Positions 1 to 5,295 of a stretch of DNA of 8,284 nt are shown here, piece after piece; the stretch's first letter is position 1, and every line of letters starts with the position of its first letter. The notes under the pieces are model-generated. The model was given only the letters and a program-made list of their open reading frames with translations. It did not search any database and had not been told where the DNA came from. The stretch is from Clostridia bacterium (GTDB lineage: Bacteria; Bacillota; Clostridia; UMGS1883), in contig JAFSBF010000038.1 in NCBI GenBank assembly GCA_017441965.1, positions 1-8,284 of the forward strand. Reading direction: 5' to 3'. The position numbers and the translations under genes were made by a program.

Positions 1-2363
1 CCCTCGGGAATACCTGCCTCACTGTCTGTTACGGTAACATCCTTTGCCCCTGCAAGCTTTTCGTAGAAGAGAATACCGCTTTCAAAAAGTGCTTTATCCT
101 CGGTTACGATAAACATACTTGCCTTTCTTGACGGGGGAACATTCATCTCCGTTCTGATATTACGTATGCTCTTTATAGCATCGCATATAACAGACATCTT
201 CTTCTCCTCCTCGGGGAAGGAAAGTGTATCTGTATAAAGCGGCCACTGTGAGGTCATAATAGTTTCCTCGCCCGTGGGAAGTGCACAGAAAATTTCCTCT
301 GTAATAAAGGGCATAAACGGATGCAAAAGCTTCAAAATGCCTGAAAGCACGTAGCAAAGTGTACGCTGTGCATCAAGCTTGCTTTCACTGTTTTCACCGT
401 AAAGACGGGGCTTTACAAGCTCAATATACCAGTCGCAGAATTCATCCCAGATAAAGTCGTAAAGGTTGCCGAGTGCAACGCCAAGCTCGAACTTGTCAAG
501 GTTTTCTGTAACGGACTTAACAACTGTATTATATCTTGAGATAATCCACTTATCCTCAAGCTGAGGCTTAGCAGGAAGTGTACATTCCTCAACCTCAAGA
601 TTCATAAGCACGAAACGTGCTGCATTCCAGATTTTATTTGCAAAGTTACGGCTTGACTCAACTCTTTCCCAATAGAAACGCATATCGTTTCCGGGGGCAT
701 TACCTGTAGCAAGAGTGAAACGCAGTGCATCTGCGCCGTATTTATCAATTACCTCGAGCGGGTCGATACCGTTACCGAGTGACTTACTCATCTTTCTTCC
801 CTGACTGTCACGTACAATACCGTGAATAAACACGTGCTTGAACGGAGGCTTTTTCATATGCTCGCATCCGCTGAAAATCATACGTGCAACCCAGAAGAAA
901 ATTATATCATAGCCTGTAACAAGTGTGCTTGTCGGGTAGTAATAGTTAAGCTCATCCGTATTATCGGGCCATCCAAGTGTTGAGAACGGCCACAGTGCAG
1001 ATGAGAACCACGTATCAAGAACATCTTCCTCCTGACGCATGGGCTGACCGCACTTGGGACAAACTGTAACGTCTTCCTTGCTTACAACCATTTCACCGCA
1101 GGCATCGCAGTAAAATGCAGGAATTCTGTGTCCCCACCAAAGCTGACGGGAAATACACCAATCGTGTACATTTTCCATCCAGTTTGTATAGGTCTTTGTG
1201 AAACGCTCGGGAATAAACTGTACCTCACCCTCACGAACAACACGGAGAGCCTCCTCTGCAAGAGGCTTCATTTTTACAAACCACTGATCGCTCGTAAGCG
1301 GCTCTACAGTAGTTTTACAACGGTAGCAGGTACCTACATTGTGAGAATGGTCCTCAATCTTGATAAGTACACCGCACTCCTCAAGGTCTTTTACAATCTG
1401 CGCCCTCGCCTCATAACGGTCAAGACCCTCGTACTTTCCGCCCTTTGCGTTAATGGTTGCATCATCATTCATAACATTGATAATTTCAAGGTTATGGCGA
1501 AGACCAACCTCAAAGTCGTTGGGGTCGTGCGCAGGTGTAATTTTAACGGCACCTGTTCCAAAATCCTTTTCAACATATTCGTCTGCAACGATGGGGATTT
1601 CCCTTCCTACGAGGGGAAGAATACAGGTTTTGCCAATTAAATCTGTATAACGCTCATCCTCAGGATGTACGGCAATGGCAGTATCGCCAAGAAGTGTTTC
1701 GGGACGTGTCGTAGCAATGTTGATGTAACGGTCACTGTCCTTCATCTTATAACGGATATGCCAGAAATGTCCGGGCTGTTCTGAATACTCAACCTCCGCA
1801 TCTGAAAGAGCGGTAGTGCAGCTTGGACACCAGTTTATGATTTTATTGCCCTTATAAATAAGTCCCTTGTTATAAAGGTTTACAAAAACCTCACGAACGG
1901 CTTTGGAGCAGCCTTCGTCCATTGTGAAACGCTCCCTCTCCCAGTCGCAGGAGCAGCCGAGCTTTTTAAGCTGATTTATAATGCGGTCACCGAATTTGTT
2001 TTTCCAGTCCCACACTCTTTCAAGGAACTTTTCCCTGCCTAAATCGTAGCGGGTAAGGCCCTCGTTAACACGAAGATTTTCCTCAACCTTTATCTGTGTT
2101 GCGATACCTGCGTGGTCCGTACCGGGAAGCCACAGTGCAGAATATCCCTGCATTCTCTTATAACGGATAAGAACGTCCTGCAGAGTTTCATCAAGGGCGT
2201 GTCCCATATGAAGCTGTCCCGTAACATTGGGAGGAGGAATTACAATTGTGTAAGGCTCCTTCTTGCTGTCAGGCTCAGCATGGAAATAACCGCCGTCAAT
2301 CCATTTTTTATAAAGCTTGTCTTCAATTTCCGAAGGATTATAGGTTTTTTCAAGATTTTTCAA
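1..2363 (-). CDS. valS: Valyl-tRNA synthetase, C-terminus cut by window edge
   Basis: Class Ia aminoacyl-tRNA synthetase that joins valine to tRNA-Val in the cytoplasm. About 787 codons are present and the frame is open throughout. Bacterial ValS is usually near 880 residues, so roughly 90 residues, mostly the C-terminal coiled-coil tRNA-binding arm, should lie left of position 1. Visible marks: the HIGH-type motif as HMGH at residues 52-55 within [15 protein letters not shown]; the CP1 editing-domain segment [17 protein letters not shown]; cysteine pairs WCPSC, CYRC, YCDAC and CPKC, the last two likely a zinc site; the class-defining KMSKS loop at residues 524-528 (bases 780-794); and an anticodon-binding region with [15 protein letters not shown]. 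The start is TTG at 2363-2361. The same frame has a TGA three codons upstream, and AAAGGA lies 9 bases before the TTG. The identification is very secure; only the 3' end is missing. Confidence 0.97.
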   Translation of the reverse strand, partial: MKNLEKTYNPSEIEDKLYKKWIDGGYFHAEPDSKKEPYTIVIPPPNVTGQLHMGHALDETLQDVLIRYKRMQGYSALWLPGTDHAGIATQIKVEENLRVNEGLTRYDLGREKFLERVWDWKNKFGDRIINQLKKLGCSCDWERERFTMDEGCSKAVREVFVNLYNKGLIYKGNKIINWCPSCTTALSDAEVEYSEQPGHFWHIRYKMKDSDRYINIATTRPETLLGDTAIAVHPEDERYTDLIGKTCILPLVGREIPIVADEYVEKDFGTGAVKITPAHDPNDFEVGLRHNLEIINVMNDDATINAKGGKYEGLDRYEARAQIVKDLEECGVLIKIEDHSHNVGTCYRCKTTVEPLTSDQWFVKMKPLAEEALRVVREGEVQFIPERFTKTYTNWMENVHDWCISRQLWWGHRIPAFYCDACGEMVVSKEDVTVCPKCGQPMRQEEDVLDTWFSSALWPFSTLGWPDNTDELNYYYPTSTLVTGYDIIFFWVARMIFSGCEHMKKPPFKHVFIHGIVRDSQGRKMSKSLGNGIDPLEVIDKYGADALRFTLATGNAPGNDMRFYWERVESSRNFANKIWNAARFVLMNLEVEECTLPAKPQLEDKWIISRYNTVVKSVTENLDKFELGVALGNLYDFIWDEFCDWYIELVKPRLYGENSESKLDAQRTLCYVLSGILKLLHPFMPFITEEIFCALPTGEETIMTSQWPLYTDTLSFPEEEKKMSVICDAIKSIRNIRTEMNVPPSRKASMFIVTEDKALFESGILFYEKLAGAKDVTVTDSEAGIPE

Positions 2364-2378
2364 TATATTTCATCCTTT
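2361..2378 (-). promoter_or_regulatory. valS ribosome binding site and TTG start
   Basis: AAAGGA at 2378-2373 is followed after 9 bases by TTG at 2363-2361. An ATG at 2373-2371 overlaps the Shine-Dalgarno itself and opens a frame of only seven codons (MKYIEKS) before TGA at 2352-2350. An in-frame TGA at 2372-2370 excludes a longer valS, and the next in-frame ATG lies inside the HMGH motif. TTG is therefore effectively the only possible initiator. Confidence 0.85.
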
Positions 2379-2415
2379 CGATAATCTTATAATCACCATT
2401 CTATACCATTATTTG

Positions 2416-2444
2416 ATTTTATCACATTACAAAAAATATGTCCA
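2416..2444 (-). promoter_or_regulatory. Probable valS promoter (sigma-A type)
   Basis: On the minus strand, TGGACA (2444-2439) is followed by a 17-base spacer and TAAAAT (2421-2416). A TG one base before the -10 gives an extended -10. Each hexamer has one mismatch to consensus. The implied leader is only about 45 bases, too short for a T-box riboswitch, so tRNA-sensing control of valS is not supported here. Confidence 0.65.
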
Positions 2445-2492
2445 CAGTTTTTTCCTTTTTAATAGGTTAAAATTGAAAAAATCATTAAAATT

Positions 2493-2522
2493 TGAATAAA
2501 AATATAAGGAGTGTCTATAATA
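2493..2522 (+). promoter_or_regulatory. Candidate sporulation (sigma-G/F-like) promoter of sleB
   Basis: TGAATA (2493-2498), a 17-base spacer, then TATAATA (2516-2522). The forespore sigma-G pattern in Bacillus is roughly TGAATA-N17-CATnnTA, so only the first -10 base differs. The same bases can be read as a sigma-A promoter, TTGAAT-N18-TATAAT, so the sigma factor is ambiguous from sequence. The sigma-G reading is favoured because sleB is a late forespore gene in Bacillus. Confidence 0.55.
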
Positions 2523-2556
2523 AAGGCAGTATTCGTAGTGTGACAGGAGGAATTAT

Positions 2557-3219
2557 ATGCGAAAAAAGCGTATATATACAGTGTTTATTGCCGCAGTTAT
2601 GCTTTTGGCGGTTTGTCTTAATGTATCGGCACTTTCAAAAAACGGGTCAAGAGGAGAAGAAGTACGTAAAATACAGACAAAGCTTAAAAACTGGGGCTAT
2701 TATAACGGAAGTGTGGATGGAGTTTACGGATGGCAGACAGAAAATGCAGTACGAAGCTTCCAGAAAAAGAACGGTCTTAAAGCCTACGGTGTTGCGGGGG
2801 AGGCAACGCTTAATGCAATGGGCATTTTTTCTTCAAACACATCCTCCTCGTCGCAAAGCACTCCCAATAATGCTAACATAGAACTCCTTGCAAGGGTAAT
2901 TAACGGTGAGGCACGTGGTGAGCCTTATGAGGGGCAGGTTGCAGTTGGCGCAGTAGTATTAAACCGTGTCGACCATCCCTCTTTCCCCAATTCAATCTCG
3001 GGCGTAGTGTATCAGAAGGGTGCTTTCACGGCAGTTGATGACGGACAGATAAATGCCGCAATGTATGCAAGCAGCCGCCGTGCCGCACGTGATGCACTTA
3101 ATGGATGGGACCCGACAGGCGGTGCAATATATTACTATAATCCGCAGACGGCAACAAATCAGTGGATAAGAACAAGGGAGATTATATGTACTATAGGGCA
3201 GCACGTATTTTGCAATTAA
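2557..3219 (+). CDS. sleB: Spore cortex-lytic enzyme, SleB type
   Basis: A 220-residue exported hydrolase expected to cut spore cortex peptidoglycan during germination; SleB acts as a lytic transglycosylase on muramic-delta-lactam cortex. Domains: a signal peptide at residues 1-25 (basic MRKKR, hydrophobic core, cleavage likely after VSA); a PG_binding_1 domain at about 29-88 with GSRGEEVRKIQ and DGVYGWQTENAVRSFQ; a short Ser/Thr/Asn linker at 92-107; and a SleB/CwlJ (Hydrolase_2) domain from about 108 to the end. NGEARGEPYEGQVAVGAVV is the family hallmark, and E118 aligns with the catalytic glutamate of Bacillus SleB. The C-terminal IGQHVF is also typical. At 220 residues it is shorter than Bacillus SleB (about 300), mainly in the linker. 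Start ATG has AGGAGG 6 bases upstream. No ypeB follows, although sleB-ypeB is the common arrangement. A related Hydrolase_2 wall enzyme with another role is possible but less likely. Confidence 0.9.
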   Translation: MRKKRIYTVFIAAVMLLAVCLNVSALSKNGSRGEEVRKIQTKLKNWGYYNGSVDGVYGWQTENAVRSFQKKNGLKAYGVAGEATLNAMGIFSSNTSSSSQSTPNNANIELLARVINGEARGEPYEGQVAVGAVVLNRVDHPSFPNSISGVVYQKGAFTAVDDGQINAAMYASSRRAARDALNGWDPTGGAIYYYNPQTATNQWIRTREIICTIGQHVFCN

Positions 3220-3226
3220 ATAAAAA

Positions 3227-3263
3227 GACTGAAAAACGGCACCGACCGCAAAACGCAAAGAAA
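3227..3263. repeat. 37-base direct repeat, copy 1
   Basis: This stretch, starting GACTGAAAAACGG and ending GCAAAACGCAAAGAAA, is identical base for base to 3469-3505. It begins 8 bases after the sleB stop codon. The copy contains GCAAAACGC (3248-3256), which is complementary to GCGTTTTGC at 3354-3362 inside the bracketed segment. Confidence 0.9.
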
Positions 3264-3323
3264 TAGTAAATAAATGCTTCTTTTATTTAGAAATGAAACA
3301 AATTTCTTTGATTGGCTAATGTA

Positions 3324-3345
3324 GAAATTCGTTTCTGCGAATTTC
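3324..3345. repeat. Hairpin inside the repeat element
   Basis: GAAATTCG (3324-3331) and CGAATTTC (3338-3345) form a perfect 8-bp inverted repeat with a 6-base loop, TTTCTG. There is no run of T after it, so it is not a conventional terminator. It lies between the two 37-base direct repeats and seems to be part of that element. Confidence 0.7.
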
Positions 3346-3366
3346 AGTTTTAAGCGTTTTGCTATC

Positions 3367-3432
3367 CACGAACTTCACCCTCGACGTACCCACGTACGCC
3401 TTCGGGCAAGCCCTGAAAGGGTTCAGTTCGTG
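3367..3432. repeat. Branched inverted-repeat core of the intergenic element
   Basis: CACGAACT (3367-3374) pairs with AGTTCGTG (3425-3432). After a 2-by-2 internal loop, ACCCT (3377-3381) pairs with AGGGT (3418-3422). Inside this closing stem lie CGTAC/GTACG with loop CCAC (3385-3398) and GCC/GGC closed by a TTCG tetraloop (3398-3407). The two sub-hairpins share base 3398, so at most one can use it. Together they give a cloverleaf-like fold. An alternative CCCT/AGGG hairpin (3411-3421) competes with the closing stem. It is not a tRNA. A 65-codon minus-strand frame crosses it but has no ribosome binding site and no recognisable protein features. Confidence 0.6.
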
Positions 3433-3468
3433 AATTCTGCACCATTTTTGAGCCTTTTTATTGAGGGT

Positions 3469-3505
3469 GACTGAAAAACGGCACCGACCGCAAAACGCAA
3501 AGAAA
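3469..3505. repeat. 37-base direct repeat, copy 2
   Basis: Identical to 3227-3263. The two copies bracket a 205-base segment (3264-3468) carrying the hairpins described separately. GCAAAACGC at 3490-3498 is the reverse complement of GCGTTTTGC at 3354-3362, so this copy can also act as the outer arm of a large imperfect inverted repeat. The whole stretch 3220-3512 has no supportable gene. Confidence 0.9.
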
Positions 3506-3512
3506 AGTAGCA

Positions 3513-3556
3513 AAAAGAGAGAGACAAAAATGATTATATTTTTGTCTCTCTCTTTT
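3513..3556. terminator. Long hairpin, probable bidirectional terminator
   Basis: A perfect 19-bp stem (3513-3531 with 3538-3556) with a 6-base loop GATTAT. The arms begin AAAAGAGAGAGAC and end GTCTCTCTCTTTT, so both strands end the stem in a T run. It sits 7 bases beyond the stop of the minus-strand Cys-rich gene, which it most likely terminates. It could also stop plus-strand transcription coming from sleB. Confidence 0.75.
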
Positions 3557-3563
3557 GCCTGTG

Positions 3564-3740
3564 CTAATTTATTAAATATTCAAGAAGTACATCAATAAAT
3601 GTTCTGCGAATACGAATAACTACTTTTTTTATTTCATTACACTCTTCGCAAAAGCATAAATCACTAGACATTACGCAGTCATACTTGGAATAATTTGTTT
3701 CGTTAATTTTATTGAAACATTCAAGACAAAATTCTGCCAA
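3564..3740 (-). CDS. Small Cys-rich, zinc-ribbon-like protein
   Basis: A 58-residue protein of unknown function. From the chosen start it reads AEFCLECFNKINETN and onward, with cysteines at residues 5, 8, 22, 29, 31 and 34. C5-x2-C8 and C31-x2-C34 are spaced like the two knuckles of a zinc ribbon, with FCEEC as the second. A basic and hydrophobic tail follows (KKVVIRIRR, then IDVLLEYLIN). No signal peptide or membrane segment is evident. The start is TTG at 3740-3738 because GGGAGG (3754-3749) lies 8 bases upstream. The GTG at 3749, which would add three residues, overlaps that site. A perfect-consensus promoter and a ribosome binding site support this being a real gene. It is divergent from the XRE regulator and shares its operator region, so its role may be regulatory or accessory. 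Small proteins with an EFCxECxNK start seem familiar from Clostridia, but that is recollection only. Confidence 0.75.
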   Translation of the reverse strand: MAEFCLECFNKINETNYSKYDCVMSSDLCFCEECNEIKKVVIRIRRTFIDVLLEYLIN

Positions 3741-3786
3741 AATAATCACCTCCCATAAAACACGAACAATCGTTGGTATATCTAAA

Positions 3787-3815
3787 ATTATAATTCAGTA
3801 TACTACAATTGTCAA
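3787..3815 (-). promoter_or_regulatory. Consensus sigma-A promoter of the Cys-rich gene
   Basis: On the minus strand TTGACA (3815-3810), a 17-base spacer and TATAAT (3792-3787) match the sigma-A consensus at all twelve positions. Transcription would begin near 3780, giving a leader of about 40 bases. The -35 hexamer lies inside the 3803-3827 palindrome, so a bound repressor would block RNA polymerase. Confidence 0.85.
3799..3804 (+). promoter_or_regulatory. Candidate -10 of the XRE gene promoter
   Basis: TATACT differs from TATAAT at one base and lies 31 bases before the ATG at 3836. No good -35 is seen at 16-18 bases; TTGGTA (3773-3778) is 20 bases away. Transcription would start within the palindrome. 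This is a weak call. Confidence 0.35.
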
Positions 3816-3827
3816 GAACAATTGTAG
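3803..3827. promoter_or_regulatory. Palindromic operator between the divergent genes
   Basis: CTACAATTGT (3803-3812), spacer CAAGA, then ACAATTGTAG (3818-3827): a perfect 10-bp inverted repeat. Each arm contains the self-complementary octamer ACAATTGT. It covers the -35 of the minus-strand promoter, lies just downstream of the plus-strand -10, and its last two bases are the first two of the XRE gene's AGGTGA ribosome binding site. This is the expected geometry for a site bound by a dimer of the adjacent XRE repressor and controlling both genes. Binding itself is inferred. Confidence 0.75.
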
Positions 3828-3835
3828 GTGATATT

Positions 3836-4051
3836 ATGAGAGAAATTTTGTCAGAAAGACTTCGTTTATGCCGTCAGGATAAAGGGTATACACAGGTTCA
3901 GGTTGCGATATATTGCGACATTACGGAAAAAGCATATCAAAATTATGAATTGAAAATGCGTGAACCTAAACTTGAAATATTGATAAGAATAGCAGATTTA
4001 TTTGATGTTTCGCTTGATTATCTTACAGGACGGACAGATGTAAAAAAATAA
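3836..4051 (+). CDS. XRE/Cro-family transcriptional repressor
   Basis: A 71-residue protein that is essentially one HTH_3 (Cro/CI-type) DNA-binding domain. The HTH spans about residues 17-41: YTQVQVAIYCDIT, then the recognition-helix region KAYQNYELK. The closing REPKLEILIRIADLFDVSLDYLTGRTD is characteristic of XRE regulators from Firmicutes phages, integrative elements and chromosomes. There is no ligand-binding or peptidase domain, so it likely acts as a simple dimeric repressor. ATG at 3836 is preferred because AGGTGA (3826-3831) lies 4 bases upstream. A TTG at 3809 would add nine residues, but that extension lies inside the operator palindrome and has no ribosome binding site. The gene is divergent from the Cys-rich gene and is ended by a strong terminator that includes its stop codon. 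Autoregulation through 3803-3827 is inferred. Confidence 0.88.
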   Translation: MREILSERLRLCRQDKGYTQVQVAIYCDITEKAYQNYELKMREPKLEILIRIADLFDVSLDYLTGRTDVKK

Positions 4052-4087
4052 CTCTATGCAAAGAAATTGCATAGAGTTATTTTTTTT
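4049..4087 (+). terminator. Intrinsic terminator of the XRE gene
   Basis: TAACTCTATGCAA (4049-4061) pairs perfectly with TTGCATAGAGTTA (4067-4079) over a 5-base AGAAA loop, followed by eight T (4080-4087). The XRE stop codon TAA forms the first three bases of the stem, so there is essentially no 3' untranslated region before it. Confidence 0.93.
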
Positions 4088-4116
4088 AGTAACTGTTGTT
4101 TTAAAAAGGGGATTGT

Positions 4117-4158
4117 TAAGGGCTGGCACGGTGAGTGCCGCACGAGCGAAAGCCCTTA
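4117..4158. repeat. Hairpin A of a three-hairpin array
   Basis: TAAGGGCT (4117-4124) pairs with AGCCCTTA (4151-4158). GGCAC/GTGCC (4125-4139) forms an inner hairpin with loop GGTGA, directly abutting the outer 5' arm. No coding sequence is supported in 4088-4212. On the minus strand this is the most distal of three hairpins after yerC. Confidence 0.65.
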
Positions 4159-4160
4159 TC

Positions 4161-4199
4161 TCGCAACGAAATATTTTCTTTAGAAACTTTTCGTTGCGA
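4161..4199. repeat. Hairpin B of a three-hairpin array
   Basis: TCGCAACGAAA (4161-4171) pairs with TTTCGTTGCGA (4189-4199), a perfect 11-bp stem. The 17-base loop can itself pair TTTC with GAAA (4175-4178 and 4183-4186). It starts two bases after hairpin A and shares base 4199 with hairpin C. Confidence 0.7.
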
Positions 4200-4221
4200 A
4201 AGGATGACCGTGTCATCCTTT
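4199..4221 (-). terminator. Hairpin C overlapping the yerC stop codon
   Basis: AAAGGATGAC (4199-4208) pairs perfectly with GTCATCCTTT (4212-4221) around a 3-base loop. It includes the TGA stop of yerC (4215-4213) and its last two sense codons. On the minus strand no T-run follows, so it is not a textbook intrinsic terminator. With hairpins A and B it may mark or stabilise the 3' end of the operon transcript. Confidence 0.45.
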
Positions 4222-4491
4222 GATTACAAGTCTATACCCTCCGTCGCCATAATTAAGACAACGGTTGACACGGGAAATAGTTGTTGTAGATGCGCCCGTT
4301 GCGGCAACTATTTCATTAAAGGTGGAGCCACCCATAAGCATCCTCGCAACCTCAAGACGCTGGGACATTGTTTCCAGCTCTTTTATTGTACATATATCTT
4401 CAAAAAACATTCTGCAATCTTCCTCGGTTTTCAAGGATAGAACTGCATCATAAAGTTTTTTAAAATCTGAACGTTTTTCCATTTTCACCAT
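4213..4491 (-). CDS. yerC: YerC/YecD-family TrpR-like DNA-binding protein
   Basis: A 92-residue member of the TrpR superfamily (YerC/YecD branch) and presumably a DNA-binding regulator; no ligand is established here. The core is helical: a start rich in KKLYDAVLSLKTEEDCRMFF, then the family hallmark TIKELETMSQRLEVARML at about 35-52. A helix-turn-helix at about 55-77 follows (STFNEIVAATGASTTTISRV), then RCLNYGDGGY. It begins 9 bases after the ATPase stop codon and should be co-transcribed with the amino-acid importer. The start is uncertain: AAAGGA (4499-4494) is 2 bases from ATG 4491, 5 from GTG 4488 and 11 from ATG 4482. GTG 4488 has the best spacing, and the choice changes the protein by at most three residues. 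Regulation of the upstream importer is a guess from position. The stop codon lies in a hairpin. Confidence 0.88.
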   Translation of the reverse strand: MVKMEKRSDFKKLYDAVLSLKTEEDCRMFFEDICTIKELETMSQRLEVARMLMGGSTFNEIVAATGASTTTISRVNRCLNYGDGGYRLVIKG

Positions 4492-4500
4492 CGTCCTTTA

Positions 4501-5286
4501 TTAGTTCTCGTTTAATTTCTGCAAAAAAGCACGTGTTTTTGCGCATTTGGGGTTGTCGATAACCTCCTCGGGAGTGCCGTCCTCAAGAACAACGCCGTCT
4601 GCCATAAATATAATACGGTCGGAGACATTGCGTGCAAAATCAATTTCGTGCGTTACGATAACCATTGTAACATCCTTTGATGCAAGGTCACGTATTACAC
4701 GCAGAATTTCACCTGTAAGCTCGGGGTCAAGTGCACTTGTAGGCTCATCAAAGAAAAGAACCTTGGGATTAAGTGCAAGGGCACGTGCTATAGATACACG
4801 CTGCTGCTGACCGCCTGAAAGCTCGCACGGGTAGTTATTCATTCTGTCGGCAAGCCCCACACGTGTGAGAAGTGCTTTTGCCTCTTCCTCTATCTGTGCG
4901 TAAATTTCTTTTTTATTATGTTTGAAGTCAGGTCGTTCCTTTGCTAAAAGCTTGGGAGCGAGCATTACATTTTCAAGTGCGCTGTACTGCGGAAAAAGGT
5001 TAAAGGACTGAAAAACCAGACCGAAATGAAGCTGATTTTCCCTTATCTGTGCTGCAGTCAGCTTTTTTGTTGATGCACCGTCATAAATACATTTTCCGTC
5101 AACGTAAATCTCACCGCAATCAGCCTCCTCCAGAAAGTTTATGGAGCGGAGAAGCGTTGTTTTACCGCTTCCCGAGGAGCCTATAATTGAAAGCACCTGC
5201 CCTTTTTCCATAGAAAAGCTGACGCCCTTTAAAACCTCTGTTTTGCCAAAGCTTTTGCGAAGGTTTTTAATTTCAAGAATTTTCAT
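4501..5286 (-). CDS. Polar amino-acid ABC importer, ATP-binding subunit
   Basis: A 261-residue ATPase of the GlnQ/HisP class (PAAT family) that powers import of a polar amino acid from the cytoplasmic face of the membrane. All nucleotide-binding motifs are intact: Walker A GSSGSGKT at residues 36-43, Q-loop Q93 in VFQSFNLFPQ, signature LSGGQ at 156-160, Walker B VLFFDEP with D180 and catalytic E181, D-loop SALD, and switch histidine H213 in VTHE. A charged stretch near 115-135 (KERPDFKHNKKE) is slightly longer than in the shortest relatives, consistent with a total somewhat above the common 240-250. ATG has GAGGTG 5 bases upstream. It starts 9 bases after the permease stop and ends 9 bases before yerC. 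The exact substrate cannot be told from this subunit, so no gene symbol is given. Confidence 0.95.
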   Translation of the reverse strand: MKILEIKNLRKSFGKTEVLKGVSFSMEKGQVLSIIGSSGSGKTTLLRSINFLEEADCGEIYVDGKCIYDGASTKKLTAAQIRENQLHFGLVFQSFNLFPQYSALENVMLAPKLLAKERPDFKHNKKEIYAQIEEEAKALLTRVGLADRMNNYPCELSGGQQQRVSIARALALNPKVLFFDEPTSALDPELTGEILRVIRDLASKDVTMVIVTHEIDFARNVSDRIIFMADGVVLEDGTPEEVIDNPKCAKTRAFLQKLNEN

Positions 5287-5295
5287 AGATACACC

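Noticed and set aside
1128..1640. Plus-strand 170-codon frame opposite valS
   Set aside because: It lies fully antisense to well-conserved ValS sequence including the editing domain; no ribosome binding site and no recognisable family.
2364..2420. T-box riboswitch upstream of valS
   Set aside because: The leader implied by the promoter is about 45 bases, and no T-box sequence or terminator/antiterminator pair is seen; many Firmicutes valS genes have one, but this does not.
3367..3432. tRNA gene
   Set aside because: The cloverleaf-like pairing lacks the conserved tRNA loop sequences (such as GGTTCRANYCC), and stem lengths do not fit.
3227..3505. CRISPR array
   Set aside because: Only two repeat copies separated by 205 bases, not a series with short regular spacers, and no cas gene is near.
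3316..3513. Minus-strand 65-codon frame within the repeat element
   Set aside because: No ribosome binding site or protein-like composition; it crosses several inverted repeats and one of the direct repeats, so it is best read as a shadow of the element.
3809..3835. Longer XRE start at TTG 3809
   Set aside because: The extra codons lie within the operator palindrome and lack a ribosome binding site, whereas ATG 3836 has AGGTGA just upstream.
3564..4051. Toxin-antitoxin pair
   Set aside because: The genes are divergent, not a short overlapping operon, and the Cys-rich protein shows no toxin family motif; the idea cannot be supported beyond gene size.
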